From Fasciolopsis buskii (Eukaryota; Platyhelminthes; Trematoda; Plagiorchiida; Fasciolidae), in NCBI GenBank assembly GCA_008360955.1, contig LUCM01004654.1, positions 230,143 through 294,142 of the forward strand: a DNA stretch of 64,000 bases, given 5' to 3'. Below the pieces are notes generated by a model. It was not told where the DNA came from. It made no database searches and saw only the letters and a program-made list of their open reading frames with translations. Shown here piece after piece: positions 1 through 10,524 of this stretch (position 1 is its first letter; every line of letters starts with the position of its first letter). The position numbers and the translations under genes were made by a program.

Positions 1-453
1 AGAATGTGTATGCCTGGCACTACAATCTCGGACAAATTTCGATCCCTACCGAATGCCGTCGTAGTAGAACAAGACCGACCTACGGGATTCGGATGCACAA
101 TGCATGGGGTCAAATATACACACTGTGGAAACCATTAACGAATAGATCGTTGAAAAACCGCAAGTGAACGATTATGTGGGCCCTTAACCGGTGAATCACG
201 ATCAGGCAGACAAGAATTCTGAGTTAATCCCAGCACAAAAATCTTACCATGAAGTTGCCTGTTAGCCAAAGGACAAACCTTCTTGCTATTGGTTTAAAAA
301 TACAAACTGTATTGCAATCACAGTCGTTGTTTGGAAATTTGGAAGGTTGCCCCGATGCACAGAATATCCACTGCTAACGGTACTGAGCACATGTTTGGCT
401 GTGCTACAATTCTTTGCGGATACCACCCCATTGTTCTGTGGTAATTTGGCTTA
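1..453. other. anonymous non-coding stretch
   Basis: I see no repeat copy, RNA or convincing coding run here. Confidence 0.5.
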
Positions 454-831
454 ATGATGGCGTTTGTTTTTGCCTACGCACATTTGGAAATACTGTCATT
501 TAAACACATGACAGGATCCTGGTCTCAGAAGTACTCCACTAATGTTATGCACCAGAAATATCCCATCCTGTCGGGAAGAAGCACTCTCTTTGGTTGGCCG
601 GTAACCCTTGAATGCAATCCACTACTTAGGATACCCGATCCGGCATTGTCCAACGCAAACATACCTCCTTTCTTCTACATAATGTCATATTTGCGTATCG
701 TACTCAACCCTAAAACTGACCTTCATGCTTGTACAGTTTACGTACGCAAACTGCAAAGTAATAGGAGTATTGCGACTCCCTCGTGTCGATTGCTGACTTA
801 CCGAGGAAGTATTTGGCAAATAGGCAATTGA
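454..831 (+). CDS. uncharacterised ORF, 125 codons, doubtful
   Basis: An ATG-initiated frame (ATG ATG GCG) stays open for 125 codons, the longest in the first 2.5 kb. It has no motif, signal peptide or membrane segment that I recognise. The minus strand is also open across 710-958 and carries a better splice donor, so at most one of the two is real. There is no splice-like border at either end. It may simply be a chance ORF. Confidence 0.13.
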   Translation: MMAFVFAYAHLEILSFKHMTGSWSQKYSTNVMHQKYPILSGRSTLFGWPVTLECNPLLRIPDPALSNANIPPFFYIMSYLRIVLNPKTDLHACTVYVRKLQSNRSIATPSCRLLTYRGSIWQIGN

Positions 832-942
832 TGATTTTTTGACAGCATGTATCAGCCGCTCCTTGTCTGACAAATATGTTGTTGTTCAGTTCTTCTGAGG
901 TGGCACAAGGAGTCAGCTGCCGTAGACAATGGGAAATCCACT
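802..942 (-). CDS. possible internal exon, unknown product
   Basis: The minus strand is open from about 958 to 710. The likely exon starts after an AG near 943 (before TGG ATT TCC) and ends at a textbook donor, TTCCTCG followed by GTAAGT (801-796). The peptide has several cysteines, including a TCCQ motif, and no family I recognise. The tRNA-like repeat at 963-1038 lies just upstream on the same strand. The acceptor is poor in pyrimidines, which weakens the case. The ORF on the other strand at 454-831 overlaps it. Confidence 0.2.
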
Positions 943-962
943 TAAGCAGTATGCACAAACAG

Positions 963-1038
963 TCGACACCACGAACCGGAATTGAACCGAAGAGCTTTCG
1001 ATTGCCGATCTAATGCATTACCTCTTAGCTAGCATGGA
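963..1038 (-). repeat. tRNA-derived repeat fragment
   Basis: Read on the minus strand there is an A-box-like TAGCTAAGAGG and a B-box-like GGTTCAATTCC about 35 bases later, as in tRNA-derived SINE heads. The stems do not pair well enough for a functional tRNA. It resembles the head of the SINE at 32641-32793 more than the SINE-1 family. Confidence 0.45.
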
Positions 1039-1751
1039 GACAGTTCTCAGACGCGAATTTCGTAAGGGAACATACAGTACGGCACGAACTCCTATTCCAG
1101 TGATAGACAGTGACTGTGTTATCGTTTATACATGCTCATTATATGGAACCGACCATTCGGTCATGTAATATCATCCAAGGTTTTCTTCTCATAGATACAC
1201 AATTATAACGAACAAATACCCTAGGCTCATTTTGCTGACGACACAATAGCTCGTCCTTATAGGACTTCTTCATCATTTAAGTGCTGACAATTTGATTCAT
1301 GCCTAAAATCTAACATTCAACGTCTTAGCTCTAACAATTTTTACGTTCATTCGAACAAATGAAACTCGATTTCAGATAGAGCTATTAAAACCAGTCGGAA
1401 TTATTGTCAGTGAAATTACGCCCGTCCATCTCAATAAATGAGTGTCACCGTTTTCTATTTCATTCCAAATTACACCCTCGGGCTGCGTTTTATTATTTTT
1501 TTTTTCGAGGAAACAAACCAAATGGAGATTTGCCTGCATACTATTTCACATGAAAGCACCGTGCGTTCTTTTTCACAAGTCTTTTTGACACGTTCTTGTT
1601 TCCCTTGTATTTAATGTCAGTGTCATGAAAGGCCAATGTGATTGTTTTTAAGGTCGTGTCCTCTCGAAACGCCTTTCTTCTAGAAAAGCCACAACTGCTT
1701 CCAAGTTCCGAAATCCACTAACAAACGGGAAGAGCACTGTGATGAATCCAC
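1039..1751. other. anonymous non-coding stretch
   Basis: No coding run or known repeat is visible. A T-rich run lies at about 1490-1505. Confidence 0.5.
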
Positions 1752-1880
1752 CTCCAAGTCACGTGACGCCTGATGACGAATGGCTTCGTTATAGCTTGTC
1801 TAAATAATCGGCCAATGAGAACCGAGGCGACAAGCTCTCGTGAATCCCAAAAATTTCTCAAAGGACGGAATGTATTCCAC
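1752..1880 (-). repeat. repeat A, 3' part
   Basis: The reverse complement contains the block TTCTCATTGGCCGATT followed by a terminal CACGTGACT, matching the 3' half of the repeat A copies at 7813, 36727 and 54103. The 5' half is missing or too diverged to see. Confidence 0.6.
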
Positions 1881-3607
1881 TAATCTGAACACCTATTTTG
1901 TAATATGGGCATATGAGCTGAAAGTAAAACTAGAACTTGCTTCCCATCGGCTACAGTCTTCTCGTTGTCTTCGTTTGCGAAGTTCGAGTAGGACCGAATC
2001 CAACATCTAATGGCATTTTTTATTGCGCCATACCGAAATCCGTATGTTAATTTCGAGTCCAGCTACTGAGCGCACTTCTAAAAACTCACGGGTTAGATAT
2101 GTTTTCACATTTATGAGGGCAGAAATAAAACTCACTGACACGATCGACTCCCGTGTGTGCCAAAAACGGCAAACGCCAATTATAAAACATCCGGTTGATG
2201 TGTGGAAAATGAAATAGGACAGTAAAATTTGTTGCAAACGTCACCAGTATTAATTGCGCTTTCAGGCCCCTTTCTATATCTATTCCGGTTATATCTTTGC
2301 AGCAGGGTGATGCGCTAACTGACCGTTTTCCGAAAAACACGTGTTCACGTTTTTTCGCTAAAGTAGACTGACCATGGAGGTGAGTTGTGACAGTCTAACT
2401 TCTGCAGCCTCCTGTTGTGGCTCTGAATTATATCTTTAGCTTTCTTACTGTCATGTCATCAAGCTTATATTTCGTTTCTGATTGTTGGAGATCTGTCACT
2501 AATGTCCCCGTTCGGCAATCTGGCATCACCGTTGTTTTAACCCAAAGCCCGGTCGCCCTAAGCTGCTCCAGTCAATCATTGACAAAGCGTACCGTGTTTG
2601 CACTCGCACGTTCTTCTATACAACTTCCCGAGGGTCACTTTCATTTGGTTTAATAATCCAGCAGGACTAAGTTGGATGTTATTGTCTCCTCCTCTATCCT
2701 CCGTGTGTGTGTGTAAGCCTACTTATCCAGGTTTGTAATCCGCAATTCGCACTCCTTTAGTTTATTTACCCGGGTTCACTTCCATTCCACGAATTCCCCG
2801 TGCAAAGTGGATGTCGATTCAACACGGAAACACTCACCAGCGTAGATTCTGTGAAATTTTTGAGATCACTGTCCACAAAATTATCAGGTGGTCGTCTCGA
2901 ATTTCCACCTGTTTAGAGGGCTACGGAGTACTACCATTCCACATAAGAGGGCTTCAGCACGTCAAGATAGAACAGTGCATCTTCTCCCATTTTGTCTACC
3001 AATGTCCTTCTCCCAGAATTTTTTACCCTTCTCTTGCTAATTCGGCAACTTTGCTGAGGAAAGACTATAAAACTCCTCATCAAGACCTGCCACTTAGTCA
3101 CCCTATATCTTTCATGTCAGTGAACGAATCATCCTATGCGATCAGCATTTGTCTGCATGTGGAAAGTTTGCCTAACAAGCGCTTGGATGTTCTGTCCATC
3201 TTCTGCGTCATAACCTATCAAATTGTCTCTCATACCGTTCCATCTTTTTCAGGGTTTCGTTCCACACTGCCTTAGTCAAACATTTATAGCAACCTCGGTC
3301 TTTTATTTGCCGTAAAGCTGGACCAACTGAGACCTTGTCTCAGCCAACTTTCACAACAATCGTCCACGACTGGTCAAGTTATTCTCTCAACCCGTTTTGC
3401 TTTCCATTTTTCGAGTGTGCTAAACGCGAGATTTTTGGTAATATTTTGAACACTTGCAAGTGCCAAACCCCAAACAACCCAGTACGTCAGAATCCGCTTC
3501 TTTTAGGCTAGATATCACTAACGGATAATACTTATCAAGCGGCCAAGAACACTTCAGTAGTAGCTTTTAATGATTAGTATTCCTGGAAGTATAGTACCCC
3601 ATTGCAG
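1881..3607. other. anonymous stretch with unsupported ORFs
   Basis: A plus-strand ORF of 154 codons (2811-3275) is the longest here, but it has no motif, no splice-like borders and weak codon texture. A (TG)n run lies at 2703-2713. I could not tie the stretch to any repeat family. Confidence 0.4.
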
Positions 3608-4129
3608 ATCTTCGTGTCGTACCTAAGACTAAATGGCTATTCTATTCCAACGTATCAAGAAAGACAGCAAAGGCCAGGCAAACTTTACTCTGCCGATGAA
3701 GCACTGCACGACTGCTATTATAGTCCGGTTATGAAGTTTTGCAGCCGATTTGTCCTTCCCCAGGAAGTGCCAGCAAATTTCCACCTTACCATGCTACCTG
3801 GAGCATTGCATGAATTATAGGTGCCAGCCGGTTCAGGTTTTATTGACTTTTTATCGCAGTTAACTCTGAAAATAGATAGCCACTTCGAACCATACGTTAC
3901 AGCACCCGGGTGCCAAGTGATGCACTTAGGGGGCCATGCAATCACAAACACAAATGGACCTATAACAAAGGACTTCCAAATTCCCATTCGACTGCAATGT
4001 CTGCACAGGAGCTCGACTTCAACCACCTTATTCAACCGTGTGACTTCCTCGGATACAAATATTTGCGCACCATATGCCATCGGAAGCACAACAATGGATG
4101 AAAACAAAAAAGGAGAAAGAGAAGATTAA
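3608..4129 (+). pseudogene. coding-like region with one in-frame TAG, unknown product
   Basis: A splice-acceptor-like sequence (TACCCCATTGCAG) ends at 3607. The following frame is open to TAG (3818-3820), then continues in the same frame for a further 102 codons to TAA at 4127. Codon texture is good in both halves. I recognise no domain. The first half holds an SPVMKFCSRFVLP segment and the second ends in a charged DENKKGERED tail. Three readings fit: a final exon ending at 3820, two exons, or a decayed gene. The antisense frame 3718-4107 is also open, so strand is not certain. Confidence 0.28.
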
Positions 4130-4189
4130 AAAACCGAAAAATTCTGCGGGAAACCTTTGCACAAGTAACAGATCTTCCCTGCTCCGTTG

Positions 4190-4445
4190 CCACCGCACCG
4201 ATTGTCAGCCGAGATCCATGATTCTTTGGTGGGTGTCATTCTATCCGGTGCCTCAAACTGGAGTAAGGGGTTGACTTGGTGAACCCTACCCCAAGCTCTT
4301 GACCAAACGGTCTAACCGAAAATGCGATAGGATGATTTGAGGACCATGTGACCCACTGGCAGCCGGTGACTGATCGCTTATTCCGTAACCTGAGTGTTCA
4401 GCATAACACCCCACTCGTCCGACTACACCAAGATCTGTTGGAATG
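4190..4445 (-). repeat. repeat B copy
   Basis: The reverse complement carries the block AGACCGTTTGGTCAAGAGC, preceded by GCGATCAGTCACCGG and followed by ATCATGGATCTCGG. These are in the same order as in the copies at 38540 and 46430. It directly abuts the SINE-1 copy at 4461. Confidence 0.6.
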
Positions 4446-4460
4446 GCTGCCCTGGGGTTT

Positions 4461-4600
4461 GGCATGTGGTCGAGTGGATAAGGTAATGCCGTTTGGATGT
4501 GAAGGTCACGGGTTCGACTCCTCCCACCGTCGGTCAACTTCCCCCGCTTGGAAGCCCTCTGTTAGCTGTCGTCCCCTTCCTGAAAAATGATGTGCTCGCT
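4461..4600 (+). repeat. SINE-1, tRNA-derived
   Basis: A-box-like TGGTCGAGTGG and B-box GGTTCGACTCC sit in a tRNA-like head, followed by the family body (TCAACTTCCCC... then CTTCCTGAAAAATGATGTG). The 3' A-rich tail is degraded. This is a Pol III-derived retroposon, not a tRNA gene. Confidence 0.8.
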
Positions 4601-5245
4601 GAGCCCTCATTCGTTTCGGATTCTTCAAAAATCCCAAATTCGTCCGAGCCCTGTTTCGCATCAAACCTGTGATCAATCACATTATTCTTTCATCTCGTTT
4701 TCGTGTCTCAAAAGGTGATGAAATAGCAAGTGGAAAATTTTGTAAGTTTGAAAAGCGGACTCAGGTGTACACGAAGCTATGTACAAATTTACACGCCAAA
4801 GAAGCTAGCACAGCAAAAAAAGTGAACCGAACAAAAAATCCGAATGAATATTTTCAACGTATCTAACAGTTAGCGTCAACTTGTATTTGGGCGGAATCCG
4901 ACTTGGATTGTACCGTGTGATATCGTATTTAGATGAAAGTTGAATTCGACTGATAGGACAAAAAAATGAACTTGAATGAGCAATTCACCTCGGCTGGACT
5001 TAGGCGGTCCGATGAACATGCAAGTGATTCCGTTTCGGCAAGCAGGCTTTCATAGGTTGTTAGAAGGTCCTTCATTAAACGGAAGAATTGGTACAAGTGA
5101 GTTACATTTCCCGTTGTAACGACCTTGCCGTAATGGGGTATCAACTGATGCAAATTACGCGACCAGAACAAATGTCGGGAAGGCTCACGTTCGATTTTTC
5201 ATTCTTTTATGTAATTCAAACCTTAAAGTACCGCGGACCAAGGGC
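4601..5245. other. anonymous non-coding stretch
   Basis: A short plus-strand ORF (4669-4866) and a minus-strand ORF (4929-5171) are present without motifs or splice borders. Nothing else is seen. Confidence 0.45.
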
Positions 5246-5427
5246 TTTTTATCTTTTATCTCTTACTTCATTTATTAATGAAATGACACAGAACACCATT
5301 TTTCAGGAAGGGGGCCGCGGTCAGCAGTTGGCTGCCAAGTGGTGAAGCTGACTCGCGGTAGGGCGATTCGAACCCGCGACCTTCACGTCCGAACGTCACG
5401 ACCTTATCCGCTTGGCCACCGGCGGCA
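5246..5427 (-). repeat. SINE-1, near full length
   Basis: The minus strand reads CCGGTGGCCAAGCGGATAAG (A-box region), then GGTTCGAATCGCC (B-box region) and the shared body. It ends in TTCATTAATAAATGAAGTAAG and an A-rich tail. The head, body and tail order matches the copies at 6101 and 45361. Confidence 0.85.
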
Positions 5428-6100
5428 ATATGCGAGACTCCCCGTCCCCTACTGAAATTGTGAGCATCCTTTTTTCCAAAATTCCTAATACCATTTTTGC
5501 CCATAGAGAAATTCAAAGGAAGTGACATTCATACCGGTTTAAATTCATGACTTGGGAGCGAAATCCAGAACAAATCCACATACTTTGTGATTGGATCATG
5601 CACTCGACACTGCACGAACAAGAAACTTGGTCGCGCAAGGATTATCCATGTGCACATTTCAATGACCAACCCCTGCGGAAGGATACAGAGCAAAAATATA
5701 CACTTCGACATTTAGGAAAGGAAGCATGTTTGATGGCAAAACTCATCCAATCCGAACACATGGTTAGGAGCAGTTGATTGATTCAATGGTAATTTAATTG
5801 AAAAGAGTACGATAAGGGCCTCGAGTTCTTAATATTGTAAACAGTTTAAAATTTGCTCATACTTGCTCTCCATTCGACGTGTAGACGTTTGTACAGCCGT
5901 ACGGACGCGTTTCACCGAATGTCTAAACACATTGTTTCTGTCACGTGTACCCTCCAGGACGTGGCTAGTTTACCAAATCTGACTGTGCACAGCACCCCAG
6001 AGTGATTTTCCGGAGTAGTTTGCACCAGAATAGTTATGAGCACGGTATCGAATCTGCTATATAATTCGCGCTTGCAACAACATCCACAAAATCTTTCATC
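5428..6100. other. anonymous stretch with one small ORF
   Basis: A plus-strand ATG ORF (5547-5777, 76 codons) has reasonable codon texture but no motif and no splice-like borders. I do not call it a gene. Confidence 0.35.
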
Positions 6101-6274
6101 CTTTTAACTTTTACTTCCTTTGTTAATGAAATGACAAAGCACATAATTTTTCAAAAAGGGGGCCGCTGCCAGCAGAGGGCTGCCAAGTAGGGAAGCTGAC
6201 CGGCGGTGGGAGGATTCGAACCCGTGACCTTCACATCCGAACGACACGACCTTATCCGCCTGATCACCGCCGGT
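6101..6274 (-). repeat. SINE-1, near full length
   Basis: Minus strand: GCGGTGATCAGGCGGATAAG, then B-box GGTTCGAATCC. The body is shared with other copies, and the tail (TTAACAAAGGAAGTAAAAG) includes the family's A-rich 3' end. Confidence 0.85.
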
Positions 6275-6356
6275 CATTGCCGCGCGGCAAAGCACGACAC
6301 AATGAAGTACAATGCAGAGTAATACAGTCCGGTGAACTGTAACGTAGATCATGTTC

Positions 6357-6689
6357 TCATGTCTTGAAAAGATGACTTATCACATTTGCTTTGAAGTATA
6401 CAGAATCTTCGCGCAGCATAAAATACAAGTGTGTCCATGGTAGTGAGTAAACGATAAGAACTGAGAAGGGACTAAGATGAATGCTGAATTCAGAAGTTAC
6501 CCAGTTACGGACAATGAGCGCGAGACGAGGAACGGGAATGACCTCTATGTTTTGGCTAACTGGAGTTACGGAAAGCACCTTTACCGAGTGAATAACCTGT
6601 TGTTGCGCAATCTTCCGCAAGCTTCTAAACGATTCTTGTTAGTTATTATCTATGCCTACCTTCCAGCTAATACTCTTCACGGACTCTGA
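6357..6689. other. region open on both strands, coding status unresolved
   Basis: A minus-strand ATG ORF (6620-6357, 87 codons, hydrophobic and valine-rich) and a plus-strand ATG ORF (6477-6689, 70 codons) overlap. Both have plausible codon texture. No splice signal or motif decides between them. Confidence 0.2.
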
Positions 6690-7050
6690 ATCCCGTTACA
6701 AATTCACGTAGAATCGTTCGATCATTTTGAATTACATCGTGACAATAATGAAATCATCAGGAGATAAAGTGAAAATCTTGCTGTAAAGTGAAGGACATTG
6801 TTTGTGAATTTCTTCACGCCTCGCAACATTCTGGTAATGGTAAAAGTCAGGGCACTTTTCATCGATCATACCACGTTCTCTTACGCATCGTTCTCATGTA
6901 GGCGGCCGTGCTTTGCACACGGGTGTTGACAACCGGTGAGCTTGAGCCAACAATTAAATTTGGCATTGCAATCCTTCAATCCATTTTCGGTGTAAAGCAC
7001 TTGAGGAATCCCTTGCAGGTTGGATTAGTTCATTAGCAGGTGAGTTACGA

Positions 7051-7374
7051 ATGATGGTGTCACTTTATTTGTCTAAAATGTCTTCGATTCTGTCAACCCC
7101 AGTTCTCAGAAGTGATACGGGAATGGGCACTGCCAGTGAAAGTACTTTACCCATTGTGTATTCTGGTTGCACAATTCAGAAGAAAACTTGTGAAAACATA
7201 CCTAACAGTTCTCGACCGGAGTGTAGATGTTTGTATCAAATTCCCTTTTTAAAGGCTGGTAATAACCAGATAGTTGTGACGTTCTTGTCTGTTCTCAAAT
7301 GGCCCCGTGATGTGATAGAAATAAGTACAAGTGAGCTGTTCTCTTCCTCCAGTAAAAATCTTGGGGTACCGTGA
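7051..7374 (+). CDS. uncharacterised ORF, 107 codons
   Basis: An ATG-initiated frame (ATG ATG GTG TCA) runs 107 codons to TGA. It has four cysteines in the middle (GCTIQKKTC and PECRC), a possible N-glycosylation site (NSS) and a serine-rich end. The cysteine spacing suggests an extracellular segment, but I recognise no domain and see no signal peptide. The opposite strand is open at 7236-7547. About 180 bases downstream an AG/GTGAGG donor-like site follows ATCCAAACAG (ends 7550), but it lies in another short open piece. Confidence 0.24.
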   Translation: MMVSLYLSKMSSILSTPVLRSDTGMGTASESTLPIVYSGCTIQKKTCENIPNSSRPECRCLYQIPFLKAGNNQIVVTFLSVLKWPRDVIEISTSELFSSSSKNLGVP

Positions 7375-7812
7375 CAATACGTCCGCTTGCGGAATTGTCT
7401 TGCCGAATCAATGTACGATGGCCTTACTGTGGGCCCCAAGATAGCACCCAGCCTTTGAAATAAAGCAGACAGATTTTTGTCTGCATGCTTTCTCGATATG
7501 AGTAGGAATTGAACAACACGGTGATTCACGACGATCGTGAAATCCAAACAGGTGAGGAAGATAGAACACTAAAACTTCCTTCAGGGTCTTGGACTATCCC
7601 GTCACGAAAACAATCAGCAGACAGGAAAGGTAAATATCTGGGCACTGTGTCTTGTCTAGGACTTGACCAATTCCCACCTTGGACGCCACAACGATCAGCG
7701 AAGTGAGTTTATATGGTGCTAACGGAGGTGGCGTTAGCCGACCAGCAGCGTTTTCAATCGAGCTCCACATAATACTCTCATGCTATAGTACTTGGACTTG
7801 GAACTAGTATAG

Positions 7813-8130
7813 GGAATTCGATCAGTCAAGGATACAAGTTATCCGTAAGTACTAAACTGTCTTCGACCCAAGCTGCGCAAATGAAGTCAACAATAGGACC
7901 ACAGCAGAAGGAAAACCAGTTCCAGTTATATTTACAGTTCATGGATTTTTATAAAATGTTGGATATGTTCCGATTGGCGGAATTCATTCTGTCCAGTCGC
8001 CTTCGCTGAAAGTTTGGATTTCACGATCATTTGTCATTCCGATTCTCATTGGCTACTTGCCTGCGCAGAGCAGCGTGAAGCTGTATCGGACCGCATCACG
8101 TGACTTGCATGTAAACTCACCGCACATACT
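7813..8130 (+). repeat. repeat A, near full length
   Basis: It begins near GGAATTCGATCAGTC, carries CGACCCAAGCTGCGCAAATG and the CATTGGCT block, and ends with CACGTGACTTGCATGTAAAC. The short family frame (YKLSVSTK... GPQQKENQF) is open here. Another copy starts about 100 bp downstream in the same orientation. Confidence 0.75.
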
Positions 8131-8225
8131 CATCGTTCCATCACCATCAGTCCAATTAGCGAGCCAAATATAGCTGTTTTGCCCCAATTTTGCACATGGA
8201 TTTCAAAGGAAAATGGTATTAAAGG

Positions 8226-8555
8226 CATCTCATACTCGAACGTGTACGATCTGAATTCAGCCTCTCGCAACGATAAACGGATACGGAATACAAATATACA
8301 CTGGATTGATTCCGACCCAAGCTACACAAATGAAGACTGGAAGAACCCGATTGCACATCGGAGGGACTTCTAATTCTATCTACACATCATGCGTTTATGT
8401 TCGAAATGAGAGAGATCCTGAGTGGTGTGGTACATTCTGTCCAATCCCATTCGAGGAATGTTTGAGTTTCCTCATCGGCTGACTGTGTACGTAGACCAGC
8501 ACAAGGCCGTACCGGATTTTACCGTGTGTCAATTGCACGCAGATGTATCACGTGG
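8226..8555 (+). repeat. repeat A, diverged copy
   Basis: It shares CGACCCAAGCTACACAAATGAAG and AGGAATGTTTGAGTTTCCTC with other copies and ends in a degraded GCACGCAGATGTATCACG block. It forms a direct pair with the copy at 7813. Confidence 0.62.
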
Positions 8556-9228
8556 CCCAGTTGTTCGGTTAACCTATTTGCATCAGTGGCTCCAAACACT
8601 CAGTATCTGGGCTGTGTGCAATAAAACTGATGTTGAAACCAAGGCCTCACATTTTCCATAAAAAGAACCATCTGTCGACGGTTTGGACAGGCATACATTT
8701 TCTATCAAGTAACTGAGTCCCAACTTTAATTATAGATAATTTCCCCTCAATAATGGTTCCGAACGTAATGATGGATTACTCCCAAAATCAGAACTTTTTC
8801 GGCTACTGATCACCTGGCCATGGTAGCTTCCAATAAGTCAAATGAATTGGAATAAATCCTAGCTAGTTGCACCGGTAATTGATGATTTTGGTTCTGCGAT
8901 GACTTTAGGTGTTTGAAAACCGTTGTCTTCGTTACACTGGTAGAGTATAGTAGGAAACGTTTTTGAGTAAATCACAGGCTAAGCGTAAGTTATTTGGTCC
9001 TAGGGTCCAGCCGTTGGAATGGGCACTGGGTTGGAATACGTTTAGATGGTTAGGGCGTGCCGACAGAGCGACTGCCTTGTACGTGGCTCTTTGAGACAGG
9101 TAATGACTGAAAGATGATTGGAGATAGTTAGTCGATGACATGGAGCAAATGGATGAAAGCTTTGACACGGAGACTGACTCGAGTTGGTGCGATTAAACTA
9201 CCGGATTGCGGTGCACGAGATTCAGTGA
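8556..9228. other. anonymous stretch upstream of an RTE fragment
   Basis: No clear coding run. The last 250 bases may be decayed RTE sequence, since RT homology starts just after 9283, but I cannot align it by eye. Confidence 0.4.
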
Positions 9229-10205
9229 CGCAATGGTTGGAGAGTTCCTTTTCTTTTATTAAACCTCTCTCTTGTCTCCAAACTAACGATTGCTGGCCGT
9301 TTCACCTACCTTGGTAGCTGCGTGTCTAACGATGGTAGCTCGGGATTGGAGGTAAGTATGCGTATATCCAAGGCTCGTGCAGCTTACGCTGGATTGAAGC
9401 ACTTGTGGCGTCGGCCTGATATTTCACTGGAGTTGAAAGGTCGTGTGTACTGTGCTGCAGTGCGTTCAGTTCTGCTGTACGGTTGCGAGACGTGGAGTAT
9501 GCGTGTGAGCGATGTTCGACGGGTGGAGGTTTTCGACAACCGACGTTTACGTAGTATGACTAGGACTGGATGGAGTGACCGGGTGAGTAATATTGAGGTT
9601 AGGAATCTGGTATTGGGTGCCACTTCTGAGAATAGCTTGTTTCAGCGTACGATACTTAATAGACTACGCTGGTTGGGTCACGTGTTGCATATGACGAACA
9701 CCCGCCTACCATACCGTGCTCTATTTTGTGTTCCTCCTAAGGAATGGAAGAAGCCATGTGGAGGCCAACAGATGACGTGGCAACGTGGGATGAGAAAATG
9801 TACAGCGACGTTAGGTAAAGTAGATGTCTCACGCCTTCGTGGTTGGGGTCCGAAAGACTCGTCGACTAGCTCGCTGGAGACACTTAACGATATGGCAGTG
9901 AACCGTGATTAGTGGCTATCGTGCTGTCATTTTCTGTCGAATCAGAATGATTGAAAACACGTGCGTGTGCACAGTTAGACTGTGTTCCGTGTGTTGGCTA
10001 CAGCAGCATCTTATCTTTTCCCGCCTGTGTAGATCCAGTCTCTGTTTTGTTTGGATATTTGCTCTTTCTATAGACCTATGTAACCTTGGGGAAAAGGCAT
10101 TGGTCAGTGAGGCTTGCCGTGCTGTTGAACACTGAACGATGATAAGGGGTTGAAGACTATAGGTGATGTGGCCCGGAGACGCAGTCAATGTAGTTCTTGC
10201 ATTTG
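9229..10205 (+). mobile_element. RTE-type LINE, 5'-truncated 3' end
   Basis: This holds the C-terminal part of an RTE-clade reverse transcriptase ORF (9283-9954) and its 3' UTR. The UTR matches the copies at 35740 and 63150: GAATCAGAATGATTGAAAA after the stop, then AGTTAGACTGTGTTCCGTG, TGTTGGCTAC and a later TTGGGGAA. The 5' end is truncated, as is usual for LINE insertions. Confidence 0.88.
9283..9954 (+). pseudogene. RTE reverse transcriptase C-terminal region
   Basis: This is the connection and C-terminal region of a non-LTR retrotransposon polyprotein. It starts with FTYLGSC, then ISKARAAYAGLKHLWRRPD, SVLLYGCETW, a DRVSN motif and LRWLGHVLHM, all typical of RTE elements. The catalytic RT motifs upstream are absent. 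The open frame stops at TAG (9910-9912). The related copies read CAG at that position and continue through a short QW..CCH tail to TGA, present here at 9952-9954, so the ORF is shortened by a point mutation. It encodes no active enzyme. Confidence 0.88.
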
Positions 10206-10524
10206 AAACTTTTTTCTCTCTTTTCCCGTCGACCTCCCCTATTCCTTGTATCTTTTCTTCCTTTTTGGGTAGATGATACAATAAGGTAGTAACCAAAACC
10301 GGAACACGTTGATTCAAGATTAACGGTTGTGCAAATTGAAGCGAACCGATTCCCCACACCAAAATTCCAGAAATAACTCTCCCCGTGTGTGAATTTCGTG
10401 AAATCTTCCGGCTCTATGGCGGTTAACGGATACTTCAACAATCGTGAAGTGACAGTCATCTGGCATTCACCGTCATTATATTCGATTTCGCCCATGTTGA
10501 TGTATAAGGCCAAATAAAACCTTG
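10198..10524 (-). CDS. possible exon, unknown product
   Basis: A minus-strand frame opens after an acceptor-like AAACGAAACAG (ends 10525) with a TTGAC branch-like sequence upstream, and stays open for about 120 codons. The first 85 codons have strong coding texture (GEIEYNDGECQM, then EPEDFTKFTHGESYFWNFG). They contain three cysteines and no domain I can name. The last 30 codons run into lysine/arginine-rich sequence and the RTE 3' end, so the true exon probably ends earlier. No good donor is obvious. The plus strand shows no competing long frame. Confidence 0.3.

Noticed and set aside
2811..3275. 154-codon plus-strand ORF
   Set aside because: Long, but it has no motif, weak codon texture and no splice-like borders; I also tried to read the minus strand as a Penelope RT and could not support it.
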